Part shown: piece by piece, positions 12,001-24,100 of the stretch
Position numbering within the stretch: the first letter of the stretch is position 1
Layout: each line of letters starts with the position of its first letter
Assembly: GCA_005281725.1 (NCBI GenBank)
Contig: SSBO01000012.1
Span: 965,304 to 1,029,303 of the forward strand
DNA length: 64,000 bases
Reading direction: 5' to 3'
Source of the DNA: Wuchereria bancrofti
Lineage: Eukaryota > Nematoda > Chromadorea > Rhabditida > Onchocercidae
Made by a program: the position numbers and the translations under genes
The notes under the pieces: generated by a model
Databases searched by the model: none
What the model was told of the DNA's origin: nothing
What the model saw: the letters and a program-made list of their open reading frames with translations, nothing else

Positions 12001-13859
12001 TAAAAAAAAAAGTTAATTAATCAATATATTTTAAATTTAAAAAAGGAAACTTTTTTCTGATAAATAATTTTAATGAAGAAATTTAACATTTTTTCAACTT
12101 TTTCTACCTAGAAAAAAAATTGTATAAATGGAATTGTTGACAAATGTAAATTATTATAATTAGCAAACGTTAACAAATTTCAATTCTTATAAATTATAAA
12201 ACAATTCTTATAAACAGTAATTTCTTGTTAATATGAATTCGTATAATTAAATTAATTGAAGTTTGAAGTTTTTTCGTTTTTTTTTTTGAAATTAAAAAAG
12301 AAATATATTGATTGGAAAAAAAATTTAACCATCAGTTAAAAAAGCAACTTGAGGGCAAATTTTTTAAAAATTATCTCAGCGAATGAAGTGCAGTTGTACT
12401 GAAATATAGGAATGAAAAGAAATTGTGAAAGAAGGAGAGAGAGATAGATTTAAAAAGAAAGAAAAAAAATGTGATATTCTTTTTTTTTTTATTTTATAGG
12501 AAGCGTGGATCGATACTTTCACCTACTTATCCAGGAACATATCCAAAAGTAAGCTTTAAAAACCCATTTTGATGTTTTCATTTAAATTAGCACAGCTTAG
12601 AGTTCAATCGGTATTTGAAATATCTAATTGAATGATAAAAAGTTATATTAAAATCTATGTAACAGTCTGTAGGCTAATTATTTTAATACAATAAATAAAT
12701 TAATTGAAATCAAATTGCAAATATTAAAAACTTTACCAACAAAAATATACATGTAAGTTAGCAATAAAATTATGCATTATGTATAAAATTTAAAATTATA
12801 AATTAATTTATTAAAGTTAAAATTATACTACACCATATAGCAACATTAAATTGAACATTTTTTTCCATTAATATTTATTTTAAATATCAAAAATATATGT
12901 CAAAATATTAAATATTAAAATTAAACATTGATATGATTTGCTACGTGATTGGTATGATTTTTGTTAGATTGGTTGTTTAATTATTTTATTAATGTAGCAT
13001 TATTAAATTTAAATTTATAAAAGTATTTTTTTTATTCAAAAATGATTAATTTGAAATGATCAATTTGACTTAAAAATACAATAGAATTGAAAAACAAAAA
13101 GCAAAAACTATAGCATTAGTAATAATAGCAACAACAACAACAATAATTTTAAGCTAAATTTTATAGCATTAAAAAAAGTTTTTTTCTGATTTTAAAAAAC
13201 AAATACTTTTTTCTTTTAGAATTTTCGTTGTACTTATTTGCTCAATGGTAAAACGGGTCAGCGTATTCGTTTACTTTTTCGTGATTTCGATATTTATTTT
13301 GGTGGAGAACAGTAAATTATTTTTTTTTCTTTTTCTTTCGTTTTTCTGATAAATTGATAAATGATAATTATATTCTTAATGATAATTATTTAAATGATAA
13401 TGATTATTTAATTTAATCAATCAATATTACTGTAACTTGTGCATAAATTAATAAGTGATAATGATATTTTTGTTGATAATTGTCTAAACAATAATGATTA
13501 TTTAATCTAATCAATCAATATTGCTATAATCTGTGCTTGATTTAAAGGGAAAAAAGGATTTTAAAAATAATAAAATTTTTTTCACAGTTGTCCATATGAT
13601 TCTCTAACAATATATGATGGTCCAAATAATAAATATCCAATAATTCGTAAAATATGTGGTTTACAACAACGTATGGTAATTTATTCATTTGGACCAAATG
13701 CATTTATTGAATTTAATACGACAAGTCCAGCTAAAACTGATCCAAGAGGGTAAAAAAAAATTTTAATTTAATTTAATTTGTGTTTTATTATTTATTATGC
13801 TTGATTTTACATTCCATTCAAATGCATCAATTATCGATAAATTGTTATTAGCGCTATTG

Positions 13860-13893
<34 letters not shown>

Positions 13894-16800
13894 TACTATT
13901 ATTTGTTATTGTTGTTATTATTATAGATATTCATTAGATTATGAATTTTCAAATCGTTATGTGGATGTATTGAAATTAATGGATAATCAATTAGGAATAA
14001 CACATTTGCGCGGTTCAGAATGTGATTTACTTGTGAGAAGTAATCGTGAAACAACCCATTATATACATTCCCCTAAAGTATGTTATAATTGTTAAATTTT
14101 AATAAGTAGAATTAAATAAGTTGCTCATATAATGAAGAACTTTAAGTATATTTTAATTAATTGCTAATTAAAAATGTTTACTTATAAATTTAGCAATCTA
14201 AAGAGTTAAATAAAATTTACGTATAATTGAGAGTAAAAAATTGATGAAATAATTTCAGATATTGCCGAACATTTTATGTAATATGTAAATTACTTGTAAA
14301 AATTATACTTTTATTTGATCAAAAAAAAAGAGAATTTTTCTTTTACAGTATCCATTGATGTATCCGGCTAATACCACCTGTACATTTATTATTGATGGTT
14401 TACAAGGTGAACAAAATTTGGAAGAAGTAATACTTACGTTCGAAAATTTTGCTGTTCTCACTGAAACAACTGACAAGTTAGTTAAATTTGATAAATATGC
14501 TTTAATCTTTAAAAATTATTAATAAAAAGCATCAATATGAATAAGCAATTGAATTTTTTTTTTTGTTCAAAGTAAAATTTAATTTCTTTCTTTTCCTTTT
14601 TTCTTTTTATCTTTGAATACGCTTTAAAATTATGTAAATTATCTATTCATTTAATTTAAGCATTTTAATTTTCCCAATTAGTATGAATTAAATATTTCTC
14701 TCTTTTTTACCTCCATAATTTATTCAATTTTTGGTTGATAAATTAAAAGAAAGATCATTTTTAAAATTTTAATTCATTTTATTTATTTTTTTTTTTAAAT
14801 CATTAATGCCCAGCATAAACATAAATAAATAATTAATTTTTTGTTTTTTCGAAATAAGATTTGATTTTTTTTTTATCGTTGAATATGTTTTAAGATTATC
14901 TATGATTAGTTTAAGCATTTCAATTATCTTAATTAATGTAATTTAAATATTCCTTTCTCTTTTCCTTTCATAATTTATTCAAAAATATTGTTTTTTTTTT
15001 AGATTTTAATTCATTTGATTTGTTCTTTATTTTTATTTTTATTTTTTAGTTCTAATTCATTTCACTCAAAACATTCCTCAATTAATTATGATGATGATGA
15101 ACCATGTGCTACATCATATGTTGGTATTGCATTCGTTCCAGCAACCATTAATAGTGTTTTATCATCTGGTGAAGAAAGTAATTACGATGCTACACTTTGT
15201 GATCGTTTAGAAAATGGTTAGTAATATTTAATTAATTAAAAAAATTTTCAAATATCAATTAAAATTAAGGCGTAAAATTGAGTTAAGTAAGTATTTGTAA
15301 AATTTAAAATTTTATTCAAATTATTTATGGGAAAAAATTTTAAACATATAATTTATACAACATTAATGAACCATCGAAAAAAAGATGTTTTATCCATACT
15401 ATTACCTGAAATGCTATAAGACTATTAATTAAATATTAATTTTGATTATTATTTTACAGGTTCACAGATTTTGGGTCCATATATTAGTGATGGACCAAGA
15501 ATGGTTTTAGTATTTAGTTCTAATGAAAAGATTTCTTCTGATGGTGATGGACAGAAACCATTAGGATTTAAAGCTAAAATACAGTTTAAAACAGGTATTC
15601 AATTTAAGTGATATTTGTTATTAAATTTTTTTAGCCCACAATACTTCTAAATATTTTATTAGCTTTAATACATTATTGTCTATGCATAGAAAAGAAATAT
15701 TAATTACTATTTAAAAATTATTCTAAATTTGTAGCTTAAGAAAAAAACATTATTCAAAAAAAAATATTTTCTTTCTTTTTTGCAGTAATAAAAAATAATT
15801 AACTGATTGGTAATTAGTTTTATTTATTTATTTACTTTTTTTGGAAATTTATCAATTTTATAGATTTTGGTATACCGGGTAAACCAATTGGTGACTCAAA
15901 TCAATGTATGTTTCAGTTTACAAAAACACGTGGTTGGTTCAATAGTCCAAGATATCCGGCAAATGTATATTCATTAATTACTATTTATTTTATTTTTTTA
16001 AAATAATTATAATAAATTTTAAAATTGTGCATAATTATTGTGCATAATTGATTGTGAATCTCATTTGCAGTATCCTTTACAGTATCCACTGGATATTTAC
16101 AGTATCATTTACAGTATACAAACTCATTTACAGTATCCATTGGATACCAATTGTACTTATATTATCAAGGCAAAACCAAATGAACAAATTCAAGTTTACT
16201 TCGAGCAATTTGCTCTTTATGTTGATGAACATTCAACAATTGAGACACGGTAATATTTTTTATTCTTTTTCATTTAAAAACAAAAAACAAAGAAGAAATT
16301 TTAGATTTTATTAAGAAACCATTTAGGAATTATTAATCAAATTTATTGATATATTTAAAATTCACAAAAAAAATTTTTCTTTTGTGAAATAAGTGGTATG
16401 TTACAATTACTGTATCATTTCGTTTATAATAACGATTTTTTAAAAAATTATAATCGTTTCTTTTAAATTCAAAAAGAAAAATTACGTCAAAAATGGTTGC
16501 AACAATTTTAATTTTACTATTAAATATCACCGCAAATTAATCATCCAAATATTGTGATAAGAATTGAGCTCTACTATCAAATCTTTCATTCTATTCATTT
16601 TGTTAATCATATTTTTTCAAAAATCAAAATTAACTAACACTTAAAACATTTTTGTTTTTCTTTTTTCAAAGAAAAAAATGTTTATAATTTTTTAGATAAA
16701 TATTTTATAAAAGCAAATTAAAATGCTAATTTTTTTTTATTTCAGTTGTACTGATTATTTAGAAATATCAGATGTTTTTGTTAAAGATGGTGTGGAAAAA

Positions 16801-19800
16801 TTACAACTTCAAGGTACAAAGTATTTAAATTGACTTATTTCTAAAATTTTTTCATTCTGAGTATTAAAAAAATTTATTTTTTAATTAAAATAAAAATTTT
16901 ACAGCTCGTTATTGTGCAAATACATTTCCGGGGCCGACAGTCACAGCATTTGGTTCACATGAACTTCGAGTTTTTTTTTTATCTGATCATGAAGGTACAG
17001 GAAATGGCTTTAAAGCAATCTATCAAATTCGTAAAGCATTTGCTGAGGAAATTCCAACAAAACGTTCGTTAAAATTTTTTTTTTTTATAAATACATTTAC
17101 TTATTCTACTTCAAAAAATTTATCAAAGAAAAAAAAAAGATGATAATGAAATATTCTTCTAATATTCAGATCTGATAAATTCAAAGTGTATTTCGCTTTA
17201 ATTTTTTTTTTAAATCAATTGAAAATGATGGAATTAAAAATTGATACTTTTTGTTTGAGTATATTTATGTTGATTTAAAGCTTTTTTTTGAATAAATATT
17301 CCAAATTATGAATTAGTGTATAATATAAATGTATGATGAAATTATCAAAATATGATAGAGTGAATTTTTAGTCGTTTATTTTTCAAATTAATTAAAAATG
17401 ATAGAATTGAAGACTGATAGTTTCTGTTTCAACGTATTTACGTTAATTTAAACTTTTTTTTTTTTAAATATTCCAAATTATGAATGTATGATAAAATTAT
17501 TAAGATATGATAAGGTAGGATAAATTTTTAGCAGTTTCTCGACATTGTGGTCAACGAATAACTCGAACTGATGATTTCACTAGCGGATGGTTAGTGTCAC
17601 CGGGATATCCAATAAAATATAATAAAGATTTAATTTGTGATTGGGAAATTACTGTACGACCAAATCATCAGGTATCATAACATCATCACAATTTCCAGCT
17701 TAATAATTTAAAATTTATAAATCAATTTGCCAATAAATTTAAGGTTTAACATTGAAACTTAGATTAATAATTTAAATTAGAAGAATAATAATCACTAATT
17801 AAACCAAATAAATATACAAGTTTAAAATTTATTAATTCAACAGTAAATTCAAGACTTAAATTAGATTAATAATTTAAATTCAAAAAGGAAATAATAATCG
17901 ACATAAATCGAACAAATGTGTAAGTTTAAAATTTGAAATTTATAAATTAATTCAGCCAAAATTGAAAGCTTAAATTTAAAACTTAGATTAAAAAACTCAG
18001 AGTCAAGAAAAAAATGAAAAAACATAATAATGACTAATTAAATCAAATAAATATACAAATTTAAAATTAAGTAAAAAAGAATGAAATTTTTAGACTGTTA
18101 ATTTATAAAACGAGAATTTGTAAATTAAATGAAAAAATGAAGTTTTAAATAGGAAAGGTAAATTAAATAAGAAAAGATTATTAATTAATTATGAAAAGAT
18201 TGTTTACTTATAAATAAAATTTTATTTTTAATAAAGTTTTAACATTTTGCTCTTATTTATTTTTAAATAAAGTTCTAATAAAAGTCAATTCATTATTAAA
18301 GGTATTATTACATCTTACAAAAATGGAAATCGAAGGTTCAATGACTGCTGAATCGGTAAATTGTCAAAATGCGGTAATTCGTGTCGATGCTGAACGTGGC
18401 ATTAATGCTAGTCTTGCGATACAAGAAATTTGTGGTACTGATGAAACTGTCATACAACCTATTATTTCAAAAAATAACACAGTCCGAATTAGGTTTCTTT
18501 TTTTTTTTGACATTCAAAATAAAAAATTTAATTACAGAAATAATTCTCTTTACTTAATTTAATTATTACAAATTATTCAAATTCTTGTGCATTAACATAG
18601 TAACGAAACACATTTTAATCGTAATCAAATTTTTGTGCATTAAAATAATAATATTTACCGAATGATCAATTATTTATTCTTTATATATGGAATTTTAAAA
18701 TTTTTAAGAAATATTTTTTTTAAAACAAAAAAGTATGGGTGAATGATTTTTTTTAAAAAAAAACTAAAAGTTAAAAAATTTAAAAATATTTTTGGGTAAA
18801 GTTTTACAATTATTCCTACCATTCTAATTAAATTATTTTTCGTTTCTTTGTTTTATTCTTTATTCGTTTTTTTCCTTTTTTTTGTTTCAGATTTTTCACA
18901 TCACCAGATAAAGTAAATGGTTTGAAAGGTTTTAATTTTACCTGGACAGAGGTTAAAAAAATTACAGGTAAATATTCATTAATTAAATTGTAAAAATTTT
19001 TGAATTCTTATTTGATTAATTTTTCTATTGACGGCAATTAAAAAAAATGTTTTTTCACTTTCATACAATGAAAATAGTAAATTTTGTGTTGATTAATACA
19101 ATTTAATCGCAGTTCAACCGCAATTTAATTATAGTTTAATCACAAAATATGTACTATTTGGCAAATAAAAAATCAATTAAAACGAAAAAAATTTAATAAA
19201 TTCAACAAATTAATCATTAATTTATCTTTATTTCGGCACAAAGATATTTTTAATTACTTTAAAGTAATATATAAATGATTTTTTTTCATTGGGAATAAAT
19301 AAAATTAACTTAGGTTTACAAAATTTTATTTTCTAAGAAAAAGTATTTACTTTTTGTTTTTTTATATTACTTGCTAACTTACTAACTAACATATTACTTA
19401 CTAACTCACTATATCACATTTACTAACTTACTATAGACATATTACTTAATAACTTATACTCTTACTTATCTTCTTTTTTTTTTCAGATAATAATGAATGT
19501 TTATATCCAACGATGTATCTTTGTACATACACAAAATTATGTATTGATGCTCGTTTGAAATGTAACGGTGATAAAAACTGTGGTTTACATGATGATACTG
19601 ATGAAGCATACTGTATGTGAATTTATTTATTTATTTATTTTAATCTGATTAAATCTTTAATTAAATTAACTTTTGTTTATAATATTTTTATTGCAGTATT
19701 ATATTTAATCATTTCATTAATTAATTATTTATCATAATTTTTATTTTATTCATAATTAATATAATATTTAGTGAGTAATAAGTATCATTCACGATAGATA

Positions 19801-21156
19801 CATAAATATTAAATGGAAATTATTTTATTCAGTTTAATTTAGGTATATTTTATCGATAAATATCATTTGTGTGAAACACCTCAGATCAATTTAGGTGTAT
19901 TTTTATTGATATTTGAATATCATCCGAAAATTTTATATACTTTAATTTATTTACATCTATTTAATACTTACATTTTAAAAATTATTAATATTTAAATTCA
20001 ACTTTGAAAGTTTGAAAACATTTTTATCAACCTCTATTTTTCTTTTCTTTTCTTTGTGCGAAAATTTACAAAATTTGGTTAATTCATTTATTCATGCATG
20101 TATTATATAAATATTATTTTTGCATGCATGAATGAAATTTTTAGTTAGTTATTTAAATGGTATAGAAATGATATTATTTATTGATGTTTACTTCATTTTG
20201 AGAGAAGAAGAAAAAAGGAGAAGGAGGACGGGAAAGAGGGAAGAGAATTGGAAAAGTTTAGGGAAAGAAATAAGTGAAGGAAGGAAGGGAGGAATTAAGA
20301 ATGGAAAGAGTAAGCAAGCTAATGTCAAATAGGATAAATATAAACATTGACGAATCATTATTATTAATATTAGTACTAGTAGTAGTAATAATTTAATAGT
20401 ATTACACAATAATAATTTTTGTAATTATTATTATAATAAATAATAATCATTATTATTGATGAATTAATAATTATTATCATAGTATTATTTATTTATTCAT
20501 TTATTTATTATTATTATTATTATTATTTAATACATATAGGTATGGAAATACTTCCATTTATTTTTTGATTTTTCATTTTCTCAGGTAATAAATTAGAGAA
20601 TGCAGCTGATGTACGAACGGTGCTTTTTATGGCAATATTTTCCGGTTGTATATTTTTGCTCATTTCCGGTTTCTTTTGTTATATGCTCAAGAAAAAACTT
20701 GAGAAAAAACGAAATAAACGTCGTCGTCGTGCAAAATTTGGAATGAAACATCAACGAAAGCCTTTTCGGAATCCAAGACCAATCACTAAAGCTGATCCAC
20801 AGTATCCATTTTATTAATATTTTATTGTTTTGTTTTTTATTTTTGGAATAGTTTTAAAAAAAAATTTTTTTTTCTTAAACTAATTAGTTCATTTAGACTA
20901 ATTAGTTTTTTTCTTTCTGTTTTGTAATTATTTTATAATCAATTTATATTATAATTAATCCATTTCTGATATATTTAGCTTATTGCCAGCACCTGCAGCA
21001 TCACGTCTAACACATCACAATGTCACCACCGATATCATTTCATCATCAATGGAACAACGAAATGAAAAATCACCAAATGGTGAAATGAGCAAAAATAATT
21101 CATCACTTAGGCATTCCTTAAAATTAAATGATGATTGCAGTATATTTTATGGATAA
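8860..21156 (+). CDS. lev-10: LEV-10-like five-CUB, LDLa transmembrane receptor-clustering protein
   Basis: Muscle-surface protein that clusters levamisole-type acetylcholine receptors in C. elegans. Exons: 8860-9068, 9832-9976, 10139-10221, 10647-10763, 11131-11228, 11875-11941, 12500-12548, 13220-13311, 13588-13749, 13927-14077, 14349-14476, 15050-15216, 15460-15594, 15864-15964, 16134-16249, 16746-16813, 16905-17063, 17535-17671, 18302-18492, 18891-18967, 19487-19612, 20585-20817. The sum is in frame and gives about 936 residues. Five CUB domains (C-terminal halves with YCG/ICG-like and FxxxYxI-like motifs) are followed by one LDL-receptor class A module (19496-20586, Cys-rich, ending DDTDEAYC), a membrane segment (about 20617-20685) and a Lys/Arg-rich cytoplasmic tail. 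This is exactly the LEV-10 architecture. The 5' join is uncertain: the strong donor at 9069 fits in phase only a weak acceptor at 9832, whereas a weak donor at 9050 fits a better acceptor at 9858. A separate first exon is also possible. The tail has an alternative final exon at 20979-21156. Confidence 0.88.
9375..9764. repeat. Diverged tandem duplication in the first lev-10 intron / eat-18 3' region
   Basis: Two units of about 190-240 bp. Each starts with CACGTACATACGT (9375-9387 and 9563-9575), carries a TAATGGWATTGAAATAAT-like block, and ends with GCATCATCATT (9516-9526 and 9754-9764). The first unit is preceded by TACGTA repeats. Confidence 0.75.
9404..9419 (+). terminator. Two AATAAA poly(A) signals, candidates for the short eat-18 mRNA
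   Basis: AATAAA occurs at 9404-9409 and 9414-9419, about 330-345 bases after the EAT-18 stop and inside the first lev-10 intron. Polyadenylation here would fix the choice of the short EAT-18 product. The motif is common by chance in this A+T-rich DNA. Confidence 0.35.
13343..13540. repeat. Two-unit tandem duplication in a lev-10 intron
   Basis: Two units of about 94-105 bp share GATAAT blocks and an AATGATTATTTAAT segment followed by TAATCAATCAATATT (about 13399 and 13493). They lie between the exons ending at 13311 and starting at 13588. Confidence 0.75.
13861..13925. repeat. (ATT)n tract next to a lev-10 acceptor
   Basis: About 65 bases of ATT repeats run directly into the acceptor TATTATAG, whose exon starts at 13927. 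The polypyrimidine tract of this intron is therefore made of a microsatellite, and its length may vary between individuals. Confidence 0.85.
14560..14985. repeat. Two-unit tandem duplication in a lev-10 intron
   Basis: Two diverged units of about 190 bp (near 14560-14750 and 14820-14985) share a TTGAATAYGYTTTAARATTA-like block, then TTTAAGCATTT and CATAATTTATTCAA in the same order. They lie in the intron from 14477 to 15049. Confidence 0.7.
16062..16133 (+). other. Five consecutive candidate splice acceptors before one lev-10 exon
   Basis: CAG or TTTACAG ends at 16070, 16082, 16102, 16114 and 16133, each followed by TAT. The array is made of repeated TTTACAGTATCC-like pieces. Exon starts at 16071, 16083 and 16134 are in frame with one another; 16103 and 16115 are out of frame. 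Use of 16134 gives the uninterrupted CUB reading YPANYPLDTNCTY. The in-frame upstream sites would insert 17 or 21 residues into the fourth CUB domain. Confidence 0.7.
17205..17534. repeat. Duplicated 3' end of a lev-10 intron, with decoy acceptor
   Basis: Two units of about 165 bp (near 17205-17371 and 17380-17531) share an AAATGATRGAATTRAARAYTG-like block and ATATTCCAAATTATGAAT in order. Both end in AATTTTTAG. The first copy therefore places a decoy acceptor at 17371. The real exon starts at 17535, or at 17532 through the tandem AGCAG acceptor, which would add one residue. Confidence 0.75.
17697..18075. repeat. Three-unit degenerate tandem repeat in a lev-10 intron
   Basis: Three units of roughly 125 bp share TTAGATTAATAATTTAAATT-like blocks, then an AATAATAATC segment and AAATATACAAGTTTAAAATT or a variant. 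They lie between the exons ending at 17671 and starting at 18302. Confidence 0.7.
20802..21156 (+). other. lev-10: Alternative LEV-10 C-terminal exon (intron retention versus splicing)
   Basis: The frame through 20585-20817 stops after QYPFY. Inside it a GTATCC donor at 20802 leaves two bases pending. The acceptor ATATTTAG ending at 20978 supplies one base and opens a frame to the stop at 21154-21156. Splicing replaces the last five residues with a 59-residue cytoplasmic tail starting near LLPAPAASRL and ending FYG, giving about 990 residues by my exon sum. The tail is Ser/Asn-rich and free of low-complexity Lys or Phe runs, so it looks coding. An AATAAA at 21175 follows directly. Confidence 0.65.
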
Positions 21157-21174
21157 TTATTATCATTGTTTAAT

Positions 21175-21180
21175 AATAAA
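21175..21180 (+). terminator. Poly(A) signal AATAAA for lev-10
   Basis: AATAAA starts 19 bases after the long-tail stop codon, a short 3' UTR of the kind common in nematodes. Confidence 0.5.
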
Positions 21181-24100
21181 TTTAAAAAATGACCGAAAAA
21201 AAGACAATCAAGTTGTTACTAATCTCCTTAATATTGAAATATTTGTGATTTTAAAATGATAAAATATTTATATCACATAAATAACATTATAATATTATCA
21301 TTTTCAAATAATGATTATTTCAATAAAATTGAATTCTGATAAAAAAAATTGCAATATTCGAATCACAACTTTTTATCTTTCTCTCTTTTACTTAATAATC
21401 TGTTTGCATAACTTTATTTAGCATATTTAAGCCTTTGTGGAAAATGGTAAAAAAAATTAGCATAATTTTAGAGCTTTTCTAATAAATGACATTAATTTTT
21501 TTTTCTCTTCAATTTGACCATATGTAATTTCAAAATGATAAAAGATTTGTAAAAGTTTTTGAGATAAAAGATAAAAGTTTGTGAAATAAAAAAAATATTG
21601 TTAATTTGAATTTCTTAAAATTTAATAATTTATTTTTTTGTTTAATAAGTTTTTTAAGAATTAAGAAAAAAAATTCCACAGAAAATTTTCCAAGCTCTTT
21701 TTTACAGAAATTAAAATAAACTTTTGCTTAAAACTAATTAATAAGTAATAGTTGATTAAAATAATAATTATGTTAATTATATGATTTTAACATGGTGCTA
21801 TACATAGGTAATTTGTAAATTATTTTTTCTACCATAAAAATGATTTCTAAATTTATAAATGAAAATTATTGGCTTACTTAATTCTTAGAAAATTAATTAT
21901 TAACTTAACATATGAGATTTAAATATTATGATTACATATAATTGTTAATACATTTAATGACAATTACTTTTTTTACTGGTAATTGATGATAATCTTTTAG
22001 CTAAAAGGTATTGTTTGTTTATTTTGAAAATTAATTTTGTCTTTTTTTTTTGTTATAACGTTTTAAATGTTGTTTTTGGTGCTTTAAACATACATTCATT
22101 CTTTTTCTTTCTTTTTTTAGTACTATGATAATGTGTAATATTAATAATGCTAGTATAATTGAATTCATTTTAAAATTGCATTTTGGATAAATGCTTAATG
22201 AATCATATGAAAAAATTTTTTCCCAAAATAAGTAAAAATTTGAAGATTTTGAGAAAAAAAAGACATGAAAATTTGATGTGAAAATATGAAAAAAAAAGGA
22301 GAAAAAAAAAAGAATAAAAGATTTGAAAAGAAAAGCAAAACAAAAAGTAAAACGAACTTATTTGTTATAATTTTAGCTTATTTATTTCAATTCTTATTTC
22401 ACTTCTTAATTTCTATTCTATACTTTAAAAATGTTGAATTAAGTTAATAACTGTATACTTTCGTATACTTGCAATGTATGAAAATGTATGATAAGTAAAT
22501 AAAACGTAAATGTAAAATTTGAAGTGTAAACCTAAATTTCAATACATATACTTAATACTTGCAATGAATTCTGAAATAAAAATGCTATGATAAAAAAAAA
22601 TTGAACGGAAGAATTGGTAAATTATTTGAAAATTTACGAATACTTCATCTTTCACATTGGAAAGAAATTAAAACTAATGGATATTATCAAATTTTGCCAT
22701 TGTTATAAAATGAAACATTTCAGGTTTTCAAAATTATAATAAATGGAACAAAAGGGAAGGTGAAAAGTAGGAAGGAAGGAAAGAAGGAAGGAGAAAGAAG
22801 AGTTGATAATAAGAGATGATAGTAATTGTAGGATTATAAATTGAAATTTCATATATAAGAGATGAGAAGAAGAGGGAAAGAGAGAGAGGGAGGGGGGAGT
22901 AAGAGAAAGAATTATGACTAGTTTTATAATATTAACTTGAATTCTTTTCGAAGTTATTAAAGTGACCGAATATTTTGTTATTCTAAAGTTTTAGAATATT
23001 GGACAAAAAAAAAAAAGCAAAAAAAGAGAAAAGTTGAAAGTTTAATTAATAATAGCCCAATAGTGTAAGTATTTAATTAACAAATTCATATTAATTATTT
23101 CAATATAATAAATAATGCATGTAAGTGTATACAAACGTATAATAATTTTGATTTAAACTAGAACAAAAATTATCACTTATTAATTAATGCTAACCTGATG
23201 TTATCTTTATGCATTGTTAAATGCATATTATCATTATTATCACTTGTAAAACTATGTGTGAAATATGATGAACCGTATAGTAGTGATAAATAGCTTTATA
23301 TTCGTTCTCTTTTTTTTCCTTTATTATTCTTATCAACTTTTATCACTAGTAATAAAATATATCAAAACGCAAGAAACAATGAGAAGAAACGATGTAATTA
23401 ATAATAATTCTCAAATAATTATGGCAATTAATTAATTCACTATTATATTACTGTCAACTAATTATCTAATTGATCAATGATATATCATGAAGTTGACAAA
23501 CAATATTATCTTTTCTTTATTATCAGTTCCTACCATTTGCAATAAATTATTTCAAAATGTAAAAAACAATGAGAAAAAACGATGTGATTAATAATAATTC
23601 TCAAATAAGTAATATAAATAATTAATTTTTTATTATATTACTATCAGTTAATTATATCACTAATTAATCATACGTAATGAAACTGATAAACAACGCTGTT
23701 TCTTGCTTGATATCATTTACCTTACCATTTGCAATAAATTACTTCAAAATGCAAAAAACAATAAAAAAAAATACCAATGTAATTGCTTATAACTCTCAAA
23801 TGATTTTTATGAATATTTAATTTTGTTATAATTACTATCCATTAATTGTATCAGTAATTAATCATTTATGATAAAATTGATAAATAACTTTTATCTTTTA
23901 CTCACCAATTAATTCTAATCATTGCGGCAAATTATCTTAAAACAATGAAAAAGATGAAAAACACACCGACAAAGTTGTTGATAATTCTCAAATGATTGAT
24001 ATAATTAATTAGTTTTCTATCATATTACTATTGATCAATTATATCACTAATTCATCATATATGATAAAATTAATAAATAACTCTTATCCTTCACTTGCTA

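Noticed and set aside
20132..20332. Frame rich in Arg, Lys and Glu inside the last lev-10 intron
   Set aside because: Produced by a purine-rich GGAAG tract between two well-defined lev-10 exons.
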